From positions 2,046,001 through 2,110,000 of the forward strand of contig NC_017025.1 in NCBI RefSeq assembly GCF_000455605.1: 64,000 bases of DNA, given 5' to 3'. This document shows positions 44,923 through 53,002 of this stretch, in pieces. The number at the start of each line of letters is the position of its first letter. Position 1 is the stretch's first letter. This stretch comes from Flavobacterium indicum GPTSA100-9 = DSM 17447 (GTDB lineage Bacteria; Bacteroidota; Bacteroidia; Flavobacteriales; Flavobacteriaceae). The notes beneath the pieces were generated by a model, which did no database searches, had not been told where the DNA came from, and saw only the letters and a list, made by a program, of their open reading frames with translations. The position numbers and the translations under genes were made by a program.

Positions 44923-47142
44923 TTAAAATTTGTACTTCAATGTAGCCATAAATTGTCTTGGCGCAATAGGATTTATACTGTAATTCTCATGAACTGTAAA
45001 ATTTAATTCGTTTGTAATATTGGATAATTTACATAAAATTGAGAACTTTTTCCATTCATAACCTACTGATGTATCAAAGGTTGTGTAACTTCTAACAGGA
45101 ATTTCTCTATCTCTTATTACTAAATTCCCTGAAACTAATTGGTAATCATTATTCCATCCACCAATTCTATCACCTACATGATTTCCAATAGCACCAATTG
45201 AGAATCCTTTTAAAATACCATTTTGAACAGTATAGAAGAAACTTAAATTAGCCGTTCCATAAGGCGTTCTTGCCACTCGATCACCTTCAATAAAATTCCC
45301 TGGTTTGGCTTCAACATCTGTAAAACGCATATCATTATAACTATAACCCGCATTTACATTTAATCCTTTAATGGGTTGCGCCGTCACATCAATTTCAAAA
45401 CCTTTACTTGTTGTTTCACCTGAAAGAACTTTAAACGCAGCGTTATTATTTAAATTTCCATTAGCATCATACAAAGCTGTTTGTGCTAAGTTACTATTAA
45501 TAATTTGGTAAACCGTTACATTTGTAGTCAATTTATTGTCGAAAAATCCTTTTTTAACACCAACTTCATATTGATCAATAATAGAAGCTTCTAAAACATT
45601 TCCATATACGTCTGTTGCCGTGTTTGGTGAAAAAGAAGAAGAATAACTAGCAAATAATGAAGTATTTTGGAATGGTTGATACACTAATCCTATTTTTGGA
45701 GTAAATTCTTTATTTATCAACATTTTACCTACTGTTGAAGTACCCTCATAAGGATTTCCTTGACCAGTAACTTCTGCATAAGTTGTAGCCTGAGATTCCT
45801 GCCAAGACCAACGTAAACCAGCCAAAACTTTGAATTTTGATGTTAAACTAATTAAATCTTGAAAATAAACCCCAAAGCGAGTTGCCTCAGTTTTAACAAT
45901 TCTTGTATTTCTTGCTGCCGCATAAGCATGATCATTTTCATAAGTAGAAGGATCATAAATAGAAGCCGTATCATAAGCAACAGAAGTAGCACCAGTTCCG
46001 AAAACATAAGTATAAGCTTCTGTAAATGATTTATCTAAATCAACACCCATCGCTAATTGATGTTTCATACCCCAAGTAGTAAATACGCCTTGTACATTAA
46101 ATTGTTGCCCTAAAATTGTTTCTAAATTATTATTTTTCCCTAAAGGTCGTGTAAAACTTCCATCTGCATTGATTACTATTCGTTCCGTTCCTTCTGAAAA
46201 TCTCCTAAAATCTTGAAACGAAGAGTTCGCATTTAACTTCCAATTCTCATTAAATTTATGATTAATTTGCGCTGTAATTGTAGACTGATTCGTTAATCCG
46301 TTTGACCATCTTGCGCCTAAATAGGTACTTCTAGGAATATCTAAAAAAACATTTTTACCGATTGCTCCTGTTCCAAAATCGGGAGTCCAATTATCATTTA
46401 AATAATCACCTTGTACTAAAATATTTGTTCTCTTTGAAACTTTAAATAAAATAGACGGATTAATATAAAATCGTTCACGTTTCACCACATCTCTAAAACT
46501 TTCTGAGTTTTCATACGAAGTTACCAATCTATAAGCAATACTTTTATTTAACGGACCATAAAAATCCAATACTGGTTTGAAATAGTTAAAACTTCCTGCT
46601 TGCATGGATAAACTTCCTCCATATTTAAACTGAGGCGTTTTTGTAACTAAATTTAAAATGCCTCCTGGCGCTACATTACCAAATAGTAATGCCGAACCTC
46701 CTTTTAAATATTCTACTTGATCTAAGGAAGCAACTTCGGGCATTGAACCCGAATTGACTCTGAATCCATTTTTAAAAATATTATTTGCTGACATATCATA
46801 GCCTCTTGAGAAAAAAGACTCTTGAGCACCACCTCTTGCAGAACTTACATAAACTCCATTAGCGTTTTTTATTACATCACTTAATCGAATAGCTTGCTGC
46901 TGTTCAATGATTTTATCATCTATAACTTGCAAACCTTGTGGTAAATCAATGGCTTTAACACCCGTTTTTCCTAAAGCAACGGTTTTTCCTTGAACAGTGG
47001 TTTGAATTTGGATTGGCTCAATAACTTTTACCTTTTTAACTGTATCATTTACAATTATACTAGTCTCATCATAAGCATCTGCATGGTTTTGAGCAAAACT
47101 AACAGCAGAAAGTATAGGTAAAAAAATGTGAACTATTTTCAT
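44923..47142 (-). CDS. TonB-dependent siderophore receptor
   Basis: This 739-residue outer-membrane receptor has a short signal peptide (about 1-17, ending SFAQ) and no CarboxypepD-like extension. The plug domain (about 55-165) has IRLSDVIKNANGVYVSSARG, ESFFSRGYDMSANNIFKNGF and VEYLKGGSALLFGNVAPGGI followed by LNLVTK. A 22-strand barrel ends in RQFMATLKYKF with the terminal phenylalanine. It resembles ferrichrome/coprogen-type receptors (FhuE/FhuA class), but the ligand is inference. The promoter region carries Fur-like inverted repeats, consistent with iron control. Confidence 0.92.
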   Translation of the reverse strand: MKIVHIFLPILSAVSFAQNHADAYDETSIIVNDTVKKVKVIEPIQIQTTVQGKTVALGKTGVKAIDLPQGLQVIDDKIIEQQQAIRLSDVIKNANGVYVSSARGGAQESFFSRGYDMSANNIFKNGFRVNSGSMPEVASLDQVEYLKGGSALLFGNVAPGGILNLVTKTPQFKYGGSLSMQAGSFNYFKPVLDFYGPLNKSIAYRLVTSYENSESFRDVVKRERFYINPSILFKVSKRTNILVQGDYLNDNWTPDFGTGAIGKNVFLDIPRSTYLGARWSNGLTNQSTITAQINHKFNENWKLNANSSFQDFRRFSEGTERIVINADGSFTRPLGKNNNLETILGQQFNVQGVFTTWGMKHQLAMGVDLDKSFTEAYTYVFGTGATSVAYDTASIYDPSTYENDHAYAAARNTRIVKTEATRFGVYFQDLISLTSKFKVLAGLRWSWQESQATTYAEVTGQGNPYEGTSTVGKMLINKEFTPKIGLVYQPFQNTSLFASYSSSFSPNTATDVYGNVLEASIIDQYEVGVKKGFFDNKLTTNVTVYQIINSNLAQTALYDANGNLNNNAAFKVLSGETTSKGFEIDVTAQPIKGLNVNAGYSYNDMRFTDVEAKPGNFIEGDRVARTPYGTANLSFFYTVQNGILKGFSIGAIGNHVGDRIGGWNNDYQLVSGNLVIRDREIPVRSYTTFDTSVGYEWKKFSILCKLSNITNELNFTVHENYSINPIAPRQFMATLKYKF

Positions 47143-47171
47143 TTTATTTAGACTGATTTAAAATTATATTG

Positions 47172-47202
47172 CAAATTTATAATGAGTCTAAATAAAAAGC
47201 AA
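47172..47202 (-). promoter_or_regulatory. Promoter of the TonB receptor with embedded Fur-like box
   Basis: On the minus strand TTG (47202-47200), 20 bases, TAAATTTG (47179-47172) match the Bacteroidetes consensus. Between the two elements lies an imperfect palindrome ATTTATAATGAGTCTAAAT (47175-47193), and a second inverted repeat, TTATTTAGA-N5-TTTAAATAA (47205-47227), is directly upstream. Both resemble iron (Fur) boxes. Confidence 0.65.
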
Positions 47203-47204
47203 AT

Positions 47205-47227
47205 TTATTTAGATTTATTTTAAATAA
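47205..47227. promoter_or_regulatory. Fur-box-like inverted repeat
   Basis: TTATTTAGA and TTTAAATAA form a 9-5-9 inverted repeat with one mismatch, immediately upstream of the -33 element of the TonB receptor promoter. Confidence 0.5.
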
Positions 47228-47236
47228 ATATAATTA

Positions 47237-47530
47237 CTACCTGAATATCAAATCTTTAACCAACTCTTTACCCAGTTCTTTATTGAATAATTCTATAATT
47301 TTATGCTTTCCTAGTAGTAATTCTTGCTTTAAAACAGCTGAATTTAGTGTTACATAAAGTGTGTTTCTATAAAAATCAACTTGTGTCGTATAATTGGCTA
47401 TTGTAGTTCCCATTAAAGAAAGCCATAATTCTTTAACCTGTACTTCATCTAGGCCTTTTTCTAATTTATTTGATTTGATAAATTCCTTCATCACATCACT
47501 AATCGAATAATCGTCATTTAGTCTTTTCAT
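47237..47530 (-). CDS. DUF721 (DciA-like) protein
   Basis: This 97-residue basic protein has the DUF721 pattern: ISDVMKEFIKSNKLEKGLDE, VKELWLSLMGTTIANYTTQV, FYRNTLYVTLNSAVLKQELL and a final LIFR strand. DUF721 proteins include DciA, which helps load the replicative helicase in many bacteria; whether this short form does so here is inference. Its start lies four bases after the stop of the lipoprotein gene upstream, so the two form an operon. Confidence 0.82.
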   Translation of the reverse strand: MKRLNDDYSISDVMKEFIKSNKLEKGLDEVQVKELWLSLMGTTIANYTTQVDFYRNTLYVTLNSAVLKQELLLGKHKIIELFNKELGKELVKDLIFR

Positions 47531-47534
47531 ACAA

Positions 47535-47951
47535 TTACCTTTTTGAATAAGGAATAAATTTTTTATAATGGTAAACTATTTTAGTTTCGTTCTCAATTAC
47601 TAACTCTTTATCATTTATTTTGAGAATTTTTTCAACCATTTTTGAATATTTCGATTTAGTTTTCAAATACACTACATCATTACTATCCACAATCTCTACA
47701 GCATCTTTCATTTCACTTTTAATAAAGCTACCGTCTAATTGGGCTTTCACTTTTGTTCTAAAACCTTTATTATTTTTAAGTTCAAACAAATCAATTAATT
47801 CATTTACCTGATATACTTTTTTATTTCCATCGGGAAATTCCACTTCTTCAATTTCCCAATATCCATTCATTTTAGGTAAATCTTTCTCTTGAGGTTTTGA
47901 TTGACAAGATATTAGGATAAAAACAAAACCTAGCGCTATAATTTTTTTCAT
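47535..47951 (-). CDS. Small lipoprotein, lipocalin-like
   Basis: This 138-residue lipoprotein has a signal peptide and lipobox FVFILISCQSKP (cysteine near residue 16). The mature part (MNGYWEIEEVEFPDGNKKVY, KVKAQLDGSFIKSEMKDAVE) is beta-rich and resembles the short lipocalin-like domains common in Bacteroidetes, with a leading G-x-W. An in-frame start at 47981 exists, but the ATG at 47951 (MKKIIALGFVF) places the signal peptide properly. It is upstream of the DUF721 gene and probably co-transcribed. Function unknown. Confidence 0.7.
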   Translation of the reverse strand: MKKIIALGFVFILISCQSKPQEKDLPKMNGYWEIEEVEFPDGNKKVYQVNELIDLFELKNNKGFRTKVKAQLDGSFIKSEMKDAVEIVDSNDVVYLKTKSKYSKMVEKILKINDKELVIENETKIVYHYKKFIPYSKR

Positions 47952-48038
47952 TGAACTATATTTTAAAGTGTAAATATACAAAGGAAAAAGGGTAATTCAT
48001 CCAACTAAAAAAAAGTACGAAAAAAAAGGAAATATATT

Positions 48039-48067
48039 TTGTATCTTTAAATTAAGTTATATATTTG
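48039..48067 (+). promoter_or_regulatory. Promoter of tRNA-Pro
   Basis: TTG (48039-48041), 18 bases, TATATTTG (48060-48067) match the Bacteroidetes promoter; the tRNA begins 13 bases downstream. Confidence 0.8.
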
Positions 48068-48079
48068 CACTCACAAATA

Positions 48080-48154
48080 CGGGGTGTAGCGTAGCCCGGT
48101 TATCGCGCCTGGTTTGGGACCAGGAGGTCGCAGGTTCGAATCCTGCCACCCCGA
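48080..48154 (+). tRNA. tRNA-Pro (UGG)
   Basis: The cloverleaf has acceptor CGGGGTG/CACCCCG, anticodon stem CCTGG/CCAGG around TTTGGGA (anticodon TGG, proline) and T arm GCAGG-TTCGAAT-CCTGC. CCA is not encoded. It is a single-gene unit with its own promoter and terminator. Confidence 0.95.
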
Positions 48155-48155
48155 C

Positions 48156-48184
48156 AAAGCCTTCAGAATTCTGAGGGCTTTTTC
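48156..48184 (+). terminator. Intrinsic terminator of tRNA-Pro
   Basis: AAAGCCTTCAG and CTGAGGGCTTT pair with one wobble over AATT and are followed by a T-rich tract. Confidence 0.85.
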
Positions 48185-48309
48185 TTTTTTACTCAATTAA
48201 GCCATTCAAAATGAATTGGCACAAAGTCTATTAGAACTAAACTATACCATTTTGGCAAATATCTTGCAATTTTCATCTAAAATACCTCATCAAACATCGA
48301 TATAATTTT

Positions 48310-48317
48310 TATATTTG
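48310..48317 (+). promoter_or_regulatory. -7 promoter element of udk
   Basis: TATATTTG matches TAnnTTTG 27 bases before the chosen ATG at 48345. Confidence 0.55.
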
Positions 48318-48344
48318 CTAATTAAATATCAACACATCAAATAT

Positions 48345-48956
48345 ATGCTAATTATTGGAATTGCTGGAGGAACCGGAAGTGGAAAAACAACTGTAGTTCA
48401 CCAAATTATGAACGAACTTCCGTTAACTGAAGTAGGTATTATTTCTCAAGATTCATATTACAAAGAAACTCATGATTTGAGTTATGACGAACGTTCTAAA
48501 ATTAATTTCGATCATCCAAGAGCTATCGATTTTGAATTATTAGTGCAGCATCTTAAAGATTTAAAAGAAGGAAAAGCTATTGACCAACCCGTATATTCTT
48601 TTGTGCAACATAACAGAACTGGAGATACCATTCATACCTTACCAAGAAAAGTAATGATTGTAGAAGGAATTTTAATTCTTACTAACCCAGAATTAAGAGA
48701 AATGTTCGATATAAAAATTTATGTACATGCCGATTCAGATGAGCGTTTAATCCGCCGTCTTAGAAGAGACATCGCTGAAAGAGGTCGTGATATGGAAGAG
48801 GTTTTAAATCGTTATCAAACAACGTTAAAGCCAATGCATGAACAATTTATTGAGCCAACCAAAGCGTATGCCGACATTATTATTCCAAACGACAAATACA
48901 ATACGGTTGCGATTGATGTAGTGAGAGCAGTTATTAATCAAAGAATTGACAACTAA
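48345..48956 (+). CDS. udk: Uridine kinase
   Basis: This 203-residue kinase phosphorylates uridine and cytidine in pyrimidine salvage. The P-loop GIAGGTGSGKTTVVHQIM opens the protein, followed by ISQDSYYKETHDLSYDERSK, INFDHPRAIDFELLVQHL, PVYSFVQHNRTGD, VEGILILTNPELREMFDIKI and the lid RRLRRDIAERGRDMEEVLNR. An in-frame ATG at 48315 overlaps a TATATTTG promoter element (48310-48317), so the ATG at 48345 is chosen. Its stop overlaps the start of the DivIC-like gene. Confidence 0.95.
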   Translation: MLIIGIAGGTGSGKTTVVHQIMNELPLTEVGIISQDSYYKETHDLSYDERSKINFDHPRAIDFELLVQHLKDLKEGKAIDQPVYSFVQHNRTGDTIHTLPRKVMIVEGILILTNPELREMFDIKIYVHADSDERLIRRLRRDIAERGRDMEEVLNRYQTTLKPMHEQFIEPTKAYADIIIPNDKYNTVAIDVVRAVINQRIDN

Positions 48957-49309
48957 TGTTTAAAAAATTACAAGTACTTTTTCAAAAATTTCCATTTCTA
49001 AGATTTCTTGGAAACAAGTACTATGTAATTTTACTAATTTTTATAATCTGGATGTTGTTTCTTGATAATTATTCTTACCTAGAACACCGTGTTTTAAACA
49101 AACAAATTGATGAACTAGAAAACAATAAAGAATACTACCAGTCAGAAATTACAAAAGATAGCTTAAAAATAAAACATTTAAAAAATGATAATATGATTGA
49201 AAAATATGCTCGAGAAAAATATTTCATGAAAAAAGATAGCGAGGATATTTACATCATTGAATTTGAAGAAGACAAAGAAAAGGATAGTATTTTAGAAGCA
49301 GAACAATAG
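48956..49309 (+). CDS. Septum formation initiator, FtsB/DivIC family
   Basis: This 117-residue bitopic protein has a short cytoplasmic N-terminus, one transmembrane helix (about 23-40, YYVILLIFIIWMLFLDNY) and a periplasmic coiled coil (about 45-85: LNKQIDELENNKEYYQSEIT). The conserved end MIEKYAREKYFMKKDSEDIY matches the FtsB/DivIC family, part of the FtsQLB divisome complex. The start overlaps the last base of the udk stop. An acidic C-terminal tail follows. Confidence 0.88.
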   Translation: MFKKLQVLFQKFPFLRFLGNKYYVILLIFIIWMLFLDNYSYLEHRVLNKQIDELENNKEYYQSEITKDSLKIKHLKNDNMIEKYAREKYFMKKDSEDIYIIEFEEDKEKDSILEAEQ

Positions 49310-49310
49310 T

Positions 49311-49377
49311 ATTTCAACAGCAATTCACTCCTGCTGTTCGCTCTACAAGGTGCCGCTTCCATCAGGGCTAAACTTGA
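49311..49377 (-). repeat. Structured intergenic repeat-like element
   Basis: On the minus strand the gap before mutA contains AGCCCTGATGGAAGCGGCA, then a spacer, then a perfect seven-base-pair hairpin (AACAGCA/TGCTGTT, 49316-49338). The GC-rich, near-complete element contrasts with the surrounding AT-rich gap. It resembles, from memory, the AGCCC-GAT-AGCGG repeats found between genes in Flavobacterium, and a decayed relative lies at 5360. Confidence 0.55.
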
Positions 49378-49402
49378 CTTAAACTGATAAAACACTTAAA
49401 CC

Positions 49403-50770
49403 ATGAGTGAAAAAAAATTATTTTCAGAATTTGAAACTGTTTCCTCAAAACAATGGAAACAACAAATTCAATTCGAATTAAAAGGTGCGGATTATAACGA
49501 AACCTTAGTTTGGGAATCGCCCGAAGGTATTAAAGTAAAACCGTTTTATCATAATGATGAGTTTGAAAACGCAATTACTGCTATTCATCCTGCACAACCT
49601 TTTCAAATCGTACAAAAAATATTTGTCCACGATGTAGAATTATCAAATAAAAAAGCATTAGACTCATTAAATCGTGGTGCTGAAAGCGTTTATTTCACCA
49701 TTGAAAATGACCAAATTGATTGTAACGAACTACTAAAAAATTTACCGTCAGAAAAGGTTATTTATTATTTTAATTTGCCCTTTTTATCCGTAGATTTCAT
49801 TGGTAAATTAAATGCAATCATCTCAACAAACGGTTTACGTGCAAAACTTCTTGTAGATCCTATTGGTCAATTAACAAAAGATGGAAATTGGTTCAACAAT
49901 TTAGAAAACGATTTTGATGCCTTAAACCTTTTGTCTTCAAAAGAAACACAGGCTTTTATAAATATAAATGCTAAAACGTATCAAAATGCAGGAGCTACTG
50001 TAGTACAGCAAATAGCTTATATTTTAGCTCATGCAAATGAATATTTCAACCGAATTTTAAGCCTCAACCAACCCCTTACGATTGAAGTAGCTGTTGGTAC
50101 TAATTATTTTTTCGAAATCGCAAAAATAAGAGCTATTCGATTACTTTTCAATACCTTAGCAAAAGAATACAATCACACTTTTGATTGTCATATTATTGCA
50201 ACACCAACCAAACGTAACAAAACATTATACGATTATAATGTAAACATGTTACGTACAACTACCGAATGCATGTCGGCTATTTTAGGTGGTGCCGATGCAG
50301 TGGCGAATTTAGCTTACGATGCTATTTACCATAAAGACAACGAGTTTGGTGACCGAATTTCTAGAAACCAATTACTAGTTTTAAAACACGAAAGTTATTT
50401 TGATAAAGTGAACAATCCGGCTGACGGTGCGTATTACATTGAAACGTTAACTCAACAATTAGCTGAGAAAGCTTTAGATTTGTTCAAAGATATTGAAGCA
50501 AATGGTGGTTTCATCACTCAATTAATTGAAGGGACAATTCAACGTAAAATTTCTGAAAGTGCTGTAAAAGAACAAGAACTTTTTGATTCAGGAAAAGAAG
50601 TTTTATTAGGAACTAACAAATACCCTAACAAAAACGACCAGATGAAAAACGATTTGGAATTGTATCCATTCGTAAAACAAAACGCCAGAAAAACGCTAAT
50701 TACACCGATTATCGAAAAACGTTTGGCTGAAAAATTAGAACAAGAACGATTGAATAATGAGTCAATTTAG
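49403..50770 (+). CDS. mutA: Methylmalonyl-CoA mutase small subunit
   Basis: This 455-residue protein is the non-catalytic small subunit of the heterodimeric mutase. It is homologous to the large-subunit barrel (LFSEFETVSSKQWKQQIQFE, LKGADYNETLVWESPEGIKV, KPFYHNDEF, and later TTECMSAILGGADAVANLAY with NPADGAYYIETLTQQLAEKA). The C-terminal cobalamin-like domain is absent, as is common in Bacteroidetes small subunits. The large-subunit gene follows after 31 bases. With the carboxylase at 25-29 kb it would convert propionyl-CoA to succinyl-CoA; an epimerase gene is not in this window. Confidence 0.93.
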   Translation: MSEKKLFSEFETVSSKQWKQQIQFELKGADYNETLVWESPEGIKVKPFYHNDEFENAITAIHPAQPFQIVQKIFVHDVELSNKKALDSLNRGAESVYFTIENDQIDCNELLKNLPSEKVIYYFNLPFLSVDFIGKLNAIISTNGLRAKLLVDPIGQLTKDGNWFNNLENDFDALNLLSSKETQAFININAKTYQNAGATVVQQIAYILAHANEYFNRILSLNQPLTIEVAVGTNYFFEIAKIRAIRLLFNTLAKEYNHTFDCHIIATPTKRNKTLYDYNVNMLRTTTECMSAILGGADAVANLAYDAIYHKDNEFGDRISRNQLLVLKHESYFDKVNNPADGAYYIETLTQQLAEKALDLFKDIEANGGFITQLIEGTIQRKISESAVKEQELFDSGKEVLLGTNKYPNKNDQMKNDLELYPFVKQNARKTLITPIIEKRLAEKLEQERLNNESI

Positions 50771-50801
50771 CCAATTCTATTAATTTGAAAATTCTCTAAA
50801 G

Positions 50802-52925
50802 ATGAGAAAAGATATACAACATTTAAAGTTAGAAGTTAAAAATCAGAAATCAGAAGTTTCTGAAAAACAACACTTCACAACTGCAGAAGGAATTGAAGTA
50901 AAACCAACCTATTCTAAAGAAGATATTTCCGATTTAGAACATCTTGGTTTTGGAGCGGGTTTTGCACCCAATTTACGCGGACCCTACGCAACCATGTACG
51001 TTCGCCGACCATGGACAATCCGTCAATATGCGGGATTTTCAACGGCAGAAGAAAGTAACGCTTTCTACAGAAGAAACTTAGCTGCCGGACAAAAAGGTCT
51101 TTCTGTTGCCTTCGATTTAGCGACACACAGAGGTTACGATTCTGACCATGAACGAGTGGTGGGTGACGTTGGTAAAGCGGGAGTTGCAATTGACTCGGTG
51201 GAAGATATGAAAGTACTTTTCGACCAAATTCCGTTAGGGGAAATGTCTGTTTCCATGACGATGAATGGTGCGGTTTTACCAATTATGGCATTCTACATCG
51301 TGGCAGCGGAAGAACAAGGCGTTGCTCCTAACCTATTGTCGGGAACGATTCAGAATGATATTTTGAAGGAATTCATGGTGCGAAATACTTACATTTATCC
51401 GCCAACACCTTCGATGAAAATTATTGCGGATATTTTTGAATATACGAGTAAAAATATGCCAAAATTCAACTCGATTTCAATTTCGGGTTACCACATGCAA
51501 GAAGCGGGAGCTACTGCAGACATTGAATTGGCGTACACTTTAGCCGATGGTTTAGAATACATTCGTACGGGTTTAGCAGCGGGAATGGACATTGATACGT
51601 TTGCTCCACGCCTTTCGTTTTTCTGGGCAATTGGAATGAATCATTTTATGGAAATTGCAAAAATGCGTGCCGGTCGTATGCTTTGGGCAAAACTATTGAA
51701 ACAATTTAATCCAAAAGACGAAAAATCTTTAGCTTTAAGAACGCATTGTCAAACTTCGGGTTGGAGTTTAACGGAACAAGATCCTTTTAATAATGTGGCA
51801 CGAACGGCAATTGAAGCCGCAGCTGCAGCCTTTGGAGGAACGCAATCGTTACATACGAATGCGTTGGACGAAGCGATTGCTTTACCAACCGATTTCTCGG
51901 CTCGAATTGCACGTAATACTCAAATCTTTTTACAAGAAGAAACCAAAATTTGTAAAACAGTTGACCCTTGGGCAGGAAGTTATTATGTAGAAAGTTTAAC
52001 GGCTGAAATTGCTGAGAAAGCTTGGGCTTTAATTCAAGAGGTTGAAGAATTAGGCGGAATGACCAAAGCGATTGAAGCGGGGATTCCAAAATTAAGAATT
52101 GAAGAAGCTGCAGCACGAAAACAAGCGCGTATAGATAGCGGACAAGATATTATAGTTGGCGTAAACAAATACCGTTTGGAAAAAGAAGATCCATTACACA
52201 TTTTGGATGTGGACAACCAATTGGTGCGCAAACAACAAATAGAGCGTTTAGAACAAATTAAAGCGACTCGCGATAATGCTAAAGTTGCCGAATGTTTAGC
52301 CAAATTGACTGAATGTGCCAAAACAGGTAACGGGAACTTATTAGATTTAGCCGTAGATGCTGCACGTAACAGAGCCACTTTAGGTGAGATTAGCGATGCA
52401 TTAGAAACGGTTTTCGGAAGATATAAAGCACAAATTAGAAGTTTTAGCGGCGTGTATAGTAAAGAAATTAAAAACGACGAAAGTTTTGAAAAAGCTAAAC
52501 AATTAGCCGATGTATTCGCAAAGCAAGAAGGGCGTCGTCCTCGTATTATGATTGCGAAAATGGGACAAGACGGTCACGATCGTGGTGCAAAAGTAGTTGC
52601 AACCGGTTATGCCGATGTAGGTTTTGATGTGGACATTGGTCCATTATTTCAAACGCCACAAGAAGCTGCGAAACAAGCGGTGGAAAACGACGTACACATT
52701 TTAGGTGTTTCTTCTTTAGCAGCGGGACACAAAACCTTAGTTCCACAAGTGATTGAAGAACTAAAAAAATACGGAAGAGAAGATATTATGGTCATTGTGG
52801 GTGGTGTAATCCCAGCACAAGACTACCAATTCTTATTCGATGCCGGAGCTGTTGCAGTTTTTGGTCCTGGAACTAAAATTAGCGATGCCGCGATTACGAT
52901 ATTGGAGGTTTTATTGGAAGATTAA
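50802..52925 (+). CDS. mutB: Methylmalonyl-CoA mutase large (catalytic) subunit
   Basis: This 707-residue, adenosylcobalamin-dependent enzyme isomerises methylmalonyl-CoA and succinyl-CoA. The barrel has [60 protein letters not shown] and [20 protein letters not shown]. The C-terminal cobalamin domain has the DxHxxG motif in [20 protein letters not shown], then [20 protein letters not shown] and [13 protein letters not shown]. The N-terminus (about residues 9-19) is encoded by a heptanucleotide repeat and is not part of the conserved core, which begins about residue 25. A terminator follows at 52955. Confidence 0.96.
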   Translation: MRKDIQHLKLEVKNQKSEVSEKQHFTTAEGIEVKPTYSKEDISDLEHLGFGAGFAPNLRGPYATMYVRRPWTIRQYAGFSTAEESNAFYRRNLAAGQKGLSVAFDLATHRGYDSDHERVVGDVGKAGVAIDSVEDMKVLFDQIPLGEMSVSMTMNGAVLPIMAFYIVAAEEQGVAPNLLSGTIQNDILKEFMVRNTYIYPPTPSMKIIADIFEYTSKNMPKFNSISISGYHMQEAGATADIELAYTLADGLEYIRTGLAAGMDIDTFAPRLSFFWAIGMNHFMEIAKMRAGRMLWAKLLKQFNPKDEKSLALRTHCQTSGWSLTEQDPFNNVARTAIEAAAAAFGGTQSLHTNALDEAIALPTDFSARIARNTQIFLQEETKICKTVDPWAGSYYVESLTAEIAEKAWALIQEVEELGGMTKAIEAGIPKLRIEEAAARKQARIDSGQDIIVGVNKYRLEKEDPLHILDVDNQLVRKQQIERLEQIKATRDNAKVAECLAKLTECAKTGNGNLLDLAVDAARNRATLGEISDALETVFGRYKAQIRSFSGVYSKEIKNDESFEKAKQLADVFAKQEGRRPRIMIAKMGQDGHDRGAKVVATGYADVGFDVDIGPLFQTPQEAAKQAVENDVHILGVSSLAAGHKTLVPQVIEELKKYGREDIMVIVGGVIPAQDYQFLFDAGAVAVFGPGTKISDAAITILEVLLED
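50825..50859 (+). repeat. Heptanucleotide repeat inside the 5' end of mutB
   Basis: Five 7-base units, AAAGTTA, GAAGTTA, AAAATCA, GAAATCA, GAAGTTT, encode about residues 9-19 of MutB. Seven is not a multiple of three, so loss or gain of one unit would shift the frame. Confidence 0.7.
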
Positions 52926-52954
52926 AATACTTTTAAAACTTTGCATTATATTTG

Positions 52955-52985
52955 AAACACTGGTAGATTACCAGTGTTTTTTTTT
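52955..52985 (+). terminator. Intrinsic terminator after mutB
   Basis: AAACACTGG and CCAGTGTTT form a perfect nine-base-pair stem over TAGATTA with a long T tract. Confidence 0.9.
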
Positions 52986-53002
52986 ATTTCGCAATATATA
53001 AA

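Noticed and set aside
49310..49402. Cobalamin riboswitch before the B12-dependent mutase genes
   Set aside because: The gap is too short and lacks a B12-box-like sequence; it holds an unrelated structured repeat.
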